A DNA stretch of 64,000 nucleotides, taken from positions 31,064-95,063 of the forward strand of contig JALHOT010000012.1 in the NCBI GenBank assembly GCA_022842845.1. The letters run 5' to 3'. Under the pieces are notes generated by a model. The model saw only the letters and a list, made by a program, of their open reading frames with translations. It was not told the origin of the DNA and made no database searches. The position numbers and the translations under genes were made by a program. Below, piece by piece: positions 59,973 through 64,000 of the stretch (positions are counted from its first letter, which is position 1; every line of letters begins with the position of its first letter). This stretch comes from Cyclobacteriaceae bacterium. GTDB lineage: Bacteria > Bacteroidota > Bacteroidia > Cytophagales > Cyclobacteriaceae.

Positions 59973-60659
59973 TCATTTAACCTCTTTCACCCCTTTCAGG
60001 GCATGGTATTGCTCAAATACGTATTGAATGGACTTATAGGAATTTTGTAATGAGTGATATACCTCTTTAGGATTCATCCAGCGAACTTCCTCGATATCTT
60101 CTTCCAACATAGGGGCCATCTTAGAATCATCCACTATATCCATGACATACCATTTAGTTTTCTTGAGCATGGATCGTTTATTCATGGTGTAGGTATGCCA
60201 GGTGGTGCATAGCTTTTTACCCAGCTTTACTTTTACGTTACACTCTTCTTCTATTTCCCTGACTGCAGTTTCTTTATACTTCTCACCTCTCTCCTTCTTT
60301 CCTTTAGGTAAATCCCACTTCTTAAGGCGATAGATCATTAAGAATTTATCCTTTTTTCGAACAAGGCCTCCCGCAGCTTTTATTACCTTAAACTTACTGT
60401 AAAGAAACTCTTGAATACGATCGTAATTGTTCACCGACAAATGCACTGACAACACATGCAAGGGTACTTGAGAATTCAACAACTCCAGCAGTACACTCAT
60501 ATCCTTTACATCTGCATGTTGAATCCACACATGATGTAAAAGACCTGCGGGCGTAATGGGCTCAACCTGGGCATCTACTTTATGATTATACTGACCCGAA
60601 GCAGGTTGCTCGTCTGGTTTATAAATGATTAAGCGTATATCGTTAATGAATAGAACCAT
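59973..60659 (-). CDS. NUDIX hydrolase
   Basis: A 228-residue protein. The Nudix box is GKKERGEKYKETAVREIEEEC (residue pattern Gx5Ex7REUxEExG/C-like) near residue 127, preceded by AAGGLVRKKDKFLMIYRLKKWDLPK. The N-terminal about 100 residues are a separate alpha/beta part seen in Bacteroidota relatives. The ATG at 60659 gives MVLFINDIRLIIY and leaves 101 bp to pyrE; a longer frame would overlap pyrE and its promoter. The substrate (nucleoside diphosphate derivative) is unknown. Confidence 0.88.
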   Translation of the reverse strand: MVLFINDIRLIIYKPDEQPASGQYNHKVDAQVEPITPAGLLHHVWIQHADVKDMSVLLELLNSQVPLHVLSVHLSVNNYDRIQEFLYSKFKVIKAAGGLVRKKDKFLMIYRLKKWDLPKGKKERGEKYKETAVREIEEECNVKVKLGKKLCTTWHTYTMNKRSMLKKTKWYVMDIVDDSKMAPMLEEDIEEVRWMNPKEVYHSLQNSYKSIQYVFEQYHALKGVKEVK

Positions 60660-60760
60660 CCGGCTTTTCAGGTTTAACCCCATGCAAAAGAATAAAATAT
60701 TTCCATGCTGGCAAGTGCTTCTGGATTTTTTACCAATTTCGCAGCAGCAAATCATAAGAC

Positions 60761-61402
60761 ATGACGATCGTAAAAAACACCGCACACCCTATAGCTGAAG
60801 CCTTATTGAGGATCGGAGCCATTAAATTGAACACAGAAAAGCCATTTACGTGGAGTTCTGGCTGGAAGTCACCTATTTATTGTGACAATCGCTTGTCATT
60901 GTCTTTTCCCGAAGTACGAACACTCGTTAAGCAGTCATTGGCAGATGCGATTAAAGCCAATTTTCCTCAAGCCCAAGGTATTGCAGGCGTTGCTACTGCA
61001 GGCATTCCACAAGGCGCACTAGTAGCTGATGCACTTCAATTACCTTTTGTGTATGTGAGGCCCAAGCCCAAAGATCATGGTATGGAAAACCTGATTGAAG
61101 GAAAAATAGTGAAGGGCCAAAGAATCGTTGTCATTGAGGATTTGGTATCCACCGGTGGAAGTTCCTTAAAAGCTGCTGAGGCCCTTCGGGATGCAGGTTT
61201 CATCATCGAAGGCATGTTGGCTGTATTTACTTATGGTTTTGATGTAGCCGCAGAAAACTTTGTGAAGGCTAACATCCCGCTGGTATGTTTGAGCGATTAT
61301 AATCACCTGATCGATTACGCCCTAGCTTCAAAAACCATCTCTGACGAACAATTAACCTTACTGAAAGCCTGGCGCTTTGATCCTGCCAACTGGAAAGTAT
61401 AG
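60761..61402 (+). CDS. pyrE: Orotate phosphoribosyltransferase
   Basis: PyrE makes orotidine 5'-phosphate from orotate and PRPP in pyrimidine synthesis. The 213-residue protein has FTWSSGWKSPIYCDNR for orotate binding, VRPKPKDHGMENLIEG for the flexible loop with catalytic Lys, and the PRPP motif VVIEDLVSTGGSSLKAAEAL. It is divergent from the NUDIX gene and converges on the hydrolase with one base between stops. Confidence 0.96.
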   Translation: MTIVKNTAHPIAEALLRIGAIKLNTEKPFTWSSGWKSPIYCDNRLSLSFPEVRTLVKQSLADAIKANFPQAQGIAGVATAGIPQGALVADALQLPFVYVRPKPKDHGMENLIEGKIVKGQRIVVIEDLVSTGGSSLKAAEALRDAGFIIEGMLAVFTYGFDVAAENFVKANIPLVCLSDYNHLIDYALASKTISDEQLTLLKAWRFDPANWKV

Positions 61403-61403
61403 G

Positions 61404-62294
61404 CTATTGTTGCTCGTATGATGCTAAAGCCTCAAGCAAAGCTTGTTGTATCAACTCTGGGTGTGACCAAGGTATAAAATGGTTTACATCCTTTTTCCGG
61501 ATGATGGTCAGCTTATCGTTATTCAACATTTTCTCAGCATAGGCTACATTGGCGACAGGCACCAACACATCCTTTTCTCCATGAATAACTACCACTGGGC
61601 ATTGAATATTCTTCCACAAAGGAAGCATGCGTGTCAATTCTTCTTTTGCTTTCAATATCTCATCATTAGAAGCGCGAAAAGACCTGGGTAACATCCAACG
61701 CATGAAGGGTGAGGCCATCGGTACCCGGAACCATTTTTCGTTAGGCTCCAAATCAGGATCAATAGACCCAGCCACCAACACCAAGGCATCTACTAAATCA
61801 GGATAATCCATGGCCATGCGCGCGATCACAGGGGCACCCAACGAATGTCCTACAAGAATAATCGGACGCTCCGATTTTCGAAGATCTAAAAGTGGTTTAA
61901 GTAAAGCCGCCTGCTTTTCCAAGGAGGGTTCAGCCTTCCCGAAATTAGAATAACCAAAGCCAGGTCGGTCAATCGTTACCAGGTAAGCTTTGGATAAGAG
62001 GAGGGAATCTGATAAAAAATCAATAAAGGCGCTTAATGAACCCGGTGATCCATGAACAAATACAACGGTAGGATTAATGGCCTTTCCTGTTGCTACATAG
62101 TGTAGCCTTCGACCTTGCACACTGAATGACTCTTGTATTACAGGAATATTCTTTTTAGCAAAGTGTCGACTGATTTCTTTCTCCGACATCCGAAAAGTCA
62201 TGCAGGCATGCATGAGTAATAGCAGAGCCATGAAGCCAGCAATAATCATAGCATAAGCTAACTTCCATCTTTTTAGCTTGCTAAAGAATTGCAC
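61404..62294 (-). CDS. Membrane-anchored alpha/beta hydrolase
   Basis: A 296-residue protein starting with GTG. One N-terminal hydrophobic helix (MIIAGFMALLLLMHACM, about residues 16-32) anchors it. The catalytic Ser is in LVGHSLGAPVIARM, the oxyanion motif is VFVHGSPGSLSAF, the Asp is in IHGEKDVLVPVANV and the His in VNHFIPWSHPEL: a complete triad. The substrate is unknown. It starts 9 bp after the S41 protease stop, so the two form one operon. Confidence 0.88.
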   Translation of the reverse strand: MQFFSKLKRWKLAYAMIIAGFMALLLLMHACMTFRMSEKEISRHFAKKNIPVIQESFSVQGRRLHYVATGKAINPTVVFVHGSPGSLSAFIDFLSDSLLLSKAYLVTIDRPGFGYSNFGKAEPSLEKQAALLKPLLDLRKSERPIILVGHSLGAPVIARMAMDYPDLVDALVLVAGSIDPDLEPNEKWFRVPMASPFMRWMLPRSFRASNDEILKAKEELTRMLPLWKNIQCPVVVIHGEKDVLVPVANVAYAEKMLNNDKLTIIRKKDVNHFIPWSHPELIQQALLEALASYEQQ

Positions 62295-62303
62295 AATGAA
62301 TGA

Positions 62304-63950
62304 TTAGAGTTTTAGCAAAATTTTATTATACGATTCAGTCTTGGCCAGCAGCTCTTTGGATTTATCCAGCTCTTCATCGTACTTAAACCCAGCTTCCACA
62401 TAACCCTTCTCTAAAAAATATCGCGACAAAATATCAGCCTCTAGTGCATGCTTGATCTGTTCTTTGTGTATTAGCAGATCGTTCTTTCGTTTTTCATTCA
62501 CTGTAGCTTCGATCCTATCTAACAAAACTTTAACATCATCGTAGTTCTTTTCACGCTTGGCATGCTCTTTCACTTTTTGCAAGTCAGTATCCAGGTTAGT
62601 CGTGTATTGATAAGGTTTGCCTTTCATCCATTGGATAAAGTCGGTATAGTCAGCCTCAGTAAATTGAAAAGATTTAACATCTGCAGGTGCGTTCTTCTTG
62701 CGCGTGTATTCGGTAGCATAATCAAATAAATAACCTGATTCAAAGAGCACTTGCACAATGGGATGAAAAGCCTGATTAGGTGTTTCAATATCTGGGTCAA
62801 TGCCGCCACCATCATATACTAAACGCCCTTTCGTAGTTTTAAAAGCTCTCTTCAGAGAATCAGGTACAGACGCCACGCTTCCGTCTTCTCTTCTGCTGGA
62901 ATAATCAAGTACTTGTATGCAGCGGCCACTGGGCGTATAATACTTGGCCGTAGTTACCTTTAACTGGGATTTGTAAGACAAAGGCCTGCTAATTTGAACT
63001 AATCCCTTACCAAACGATTTTTCCCCTATTACTACAGCGCGATCATAATCTTGTAGCGTACCTGCAACAATCTCAGAAGCTGAAGCACTACCGCGGTCAA
63101 TTAACACAACTACCGGTATTTCTAAGTCAACAGGAGGATTCAATGTCTCGTAAGAGAAATTATTTTCTGCTGTTTTTCCTTTTGTACTTACTACCAGCTT
63201 GCCTTTGGGTATAAACAAGTTACAGATATTCACGGCCTCCATTAACAATCCTCCTGGGTTACCACGCAAGTCGAGCACCAAACTTTTAGCACCTTTCTCT
63301 TTCAAACTCATTAAGGCATTTTTTACTTCTTTTCCAGCATCTGGTGTAAAATCAGTCAATTGTATGTAGCCAGTCTCCTGATTGAGCATGGCAAAGTGAG
63401 GCACATTATTAACTTTAATGCGCTCGCGTTTAAATGGTAACGTCAGTAACCCTTCTGTCCCAGGTCTTTTTACTGTTAGGGTGACTGTGGTACCTAATTG
63501 TCCTTTCATTAAAGCCCCGGCTTCTTCACTGGTTACACGTGCCAATTCTACCTGATCTATTTTAATGACTTCATCGCCAATCTTTAGGCCTCCACGTTGC
63601 GCTGCGAAGCCCTCCATGATCATGGTCACTACCGTTCTCTTACCAATCTGTCGGGTTACTGCACCTATGCCACCATACTGCCCTGTGTTCTGAGCACGAA
63701 AGTTTTCTACTTCATCCTCAGAAATATAGTTGGTATAGGGATCGAGTGAGGCTAGCATGGCATCCATACCTGTGCGCATAAGTTTCGCTGGATTCACTTC
63801 ATCTACATACAGGGCATTTACCTCTTTAAAAAGTGTGGCGAAAATGTCAAGGTTCTTGGCAATTTCGAAATAACGTTCGCTGGGGGAGCTTGCAGCTAGC
63901 AACAGGAGCCCTGTTACTACAAAAGATGCCAGCAATAATCTTCTCTTCAT
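62304..63950 (-). CDS. S41-family C-terminal processing protease
   Basis: A 548-residue exported or membrane-anchored protease of the Ctp group; signal sequence MKRRLLLASFVVTGLLLLAA. A helical part comes first, then a PDZ domain at about 85-170 (GGIGAVTRQIGKRTVVTMIM, RGGLKIGDEVIKIDQVEL). The S41 catalytic domain follows with SLVLDLRGNPGGLLMEAVN, the Ser in DRGSASASEIVAGTLQDYDRAVV and the Lys in GEKSFGKGLVQISRPL. The C-terminal about 150 residues are a helical region specific to Bacteroidota Ctps. Such enzymes trim cell-envelope proteins. The ATG at 63950 is preferred to a TTG six bases upstream. Confidence 0.93.
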   Translation of the reverse strand: MKRRLLLASFVVTGLLLLAASSPSERYFEIAKNLDIFATLFKEVNALYVDEVNPAKLMRTGMDAMLASLDPYTNYISEDEVENFRAQNTGQYGGIGAVTRQIGKRTVVTMIMEGFAAQRGGLKIGDEVIKIDQVELARVTSEEAGALMKGQLGTTVTLTVKRPGTEGLLTLPFKRERIKVNNVPHFAMLNQETGYIQLTDFTPDAGKEVKNALMSLKEKGAKSLVLDLRGNPGGLLMEAVNICNLFIPKGKLVVSTKGKTAENNFSYETLNPPVDLEIPVVVLIDRGSASASEIVAGTLQDYDRAVVIGEKSFGKGLVQISRPLSYKSQLKVTTAKYYTPSGRCIQVLDYSSRREDGSVASVPDSLKRAFKTTKGRLVYDGGGIDPDIETPNQAFHPIVQVLFESGYLFDYATEYTRKKNAPADVKSFQFTEADYTDFIQWMKGKPYQYTTNLDTDLQKVKEHAKREKNYDDVKVLLDRIEATVNEKRKNDLLIHKEQIKHALEADILSRYFLEKGYVEAGFKYDEELDKSKELLAKTESYNKILLKL

Positions 63951-64000
63951 AGTCAATCTATTAATGGAGGCCTCAGCCTGTTGCTTTATACAGCTTAGAA

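Noticed and set aside
1..64000. CRISPR arrays, IS elements, integrase genes, rRNA genes
   Set aside because: No spaced direct repeats, transposase motifs, terminal inverted repeats with target duplications or rRNA-like sequence were seen.

Overview
The window looks like a chromosomal segment of a Bacteroidota bacterium, probably order Cytophagales. Support comes from several directions. Promoters fit the TTG-N19..21-TAnnTTTG pattern of this phylum, and genes lack clear Shine-Dalgarno sequences. The proteins include a PorV/PorQ-like outer membrane protein, a sortilin/BNR-type exported protein, an ECF sigma/anti-sigma unit, CMP-KDO synthetase (Gram-negative LPS), an Lgt with an internal insertion and a long-type HisG. 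No phage, IS element, rRNA or CRISPR array is visible. Most of the window is ordinary core genome with one low-GC accessory patch (about 21.2-22.4 kb).

Layout. 0-2.4 kb: the start of an exported PD40 beta-propeller protein and fadD, both on the minus strand. 2.5-2.76 kb: an isolated RNA unit with its own promoter and terminator, holding a 154-nt tRNA-like RNA whose variable region is hugely expanded. 2.8-9.5 kb: an Lrp-type regulator, then sufBCDSE, a DUF59 protein and a bacilliredoxin, forming a complete Fe-S cluster assembly locus. 9.5-16.5 kb: kdsB-nfeD, a LysM/RlpA-like protein, small enzymes, TonB and an MbfA-like ferritin/VIT1 fusion. 16.5-21.2 kb: a cysteine-cluster protein, a WYL regulator with a likely operator, a UPF1-like helicase, and a membrane protein/HTH pair under a 19-bp dyad. 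22.4-24.8 kb: an ABC transporter with a His-rich loop behind a 7-1-7 palindrome, suggesting a Zur-controlled zinc system. 24.9-31.1 kb: a large sortilin-like exported protein and an ECF sigma/anti-sigma/exported protein operon.

31.3-34.7 kb: a methyltransferase, an MFS transporter and two membrane proteins, one ABA4-like. 34.7-41.97 kb: the full histidine operon hisGDCBHAFIE, with overlapping or nearly abutting genes. It is preceded by a 25-codon leader peptide with five consecutive His codons and an attenuator hairpin. 42-48.3 kb: a BNR protein, a CocE/S15 hydrolase, a PhoD-like phosphatase and glutamine-dependent NAD synthetase. 48.3-58 kb: envelope genes (lgt, an Omp85-family protein, a PorV-like protein, an exported helix-hairpin-helix protein), an RsmB-family rRNA methyltransferase and an exported TPR-CHAT protein. 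58-58.7 kb: a gene-free palindrome-rich stretch and two tRNA-Leu genes separated by a terminator-like hairpin. 58.9-64 kb: an Rrf2 regulator, a SET-domain protein, a NUDIX hydrolase, pyrE, an alpha/beta hydrolase and an S41 protease.

The most promising signals are the tRNA-like RNA at 2554-2707, the his attenuator, the putative Zur/zinc operon, the PorV-like/HhH gene pair, and the structured gene-free region after the CHAT gene. All functional statements rest on reading motifs by eye; no database search was possible.
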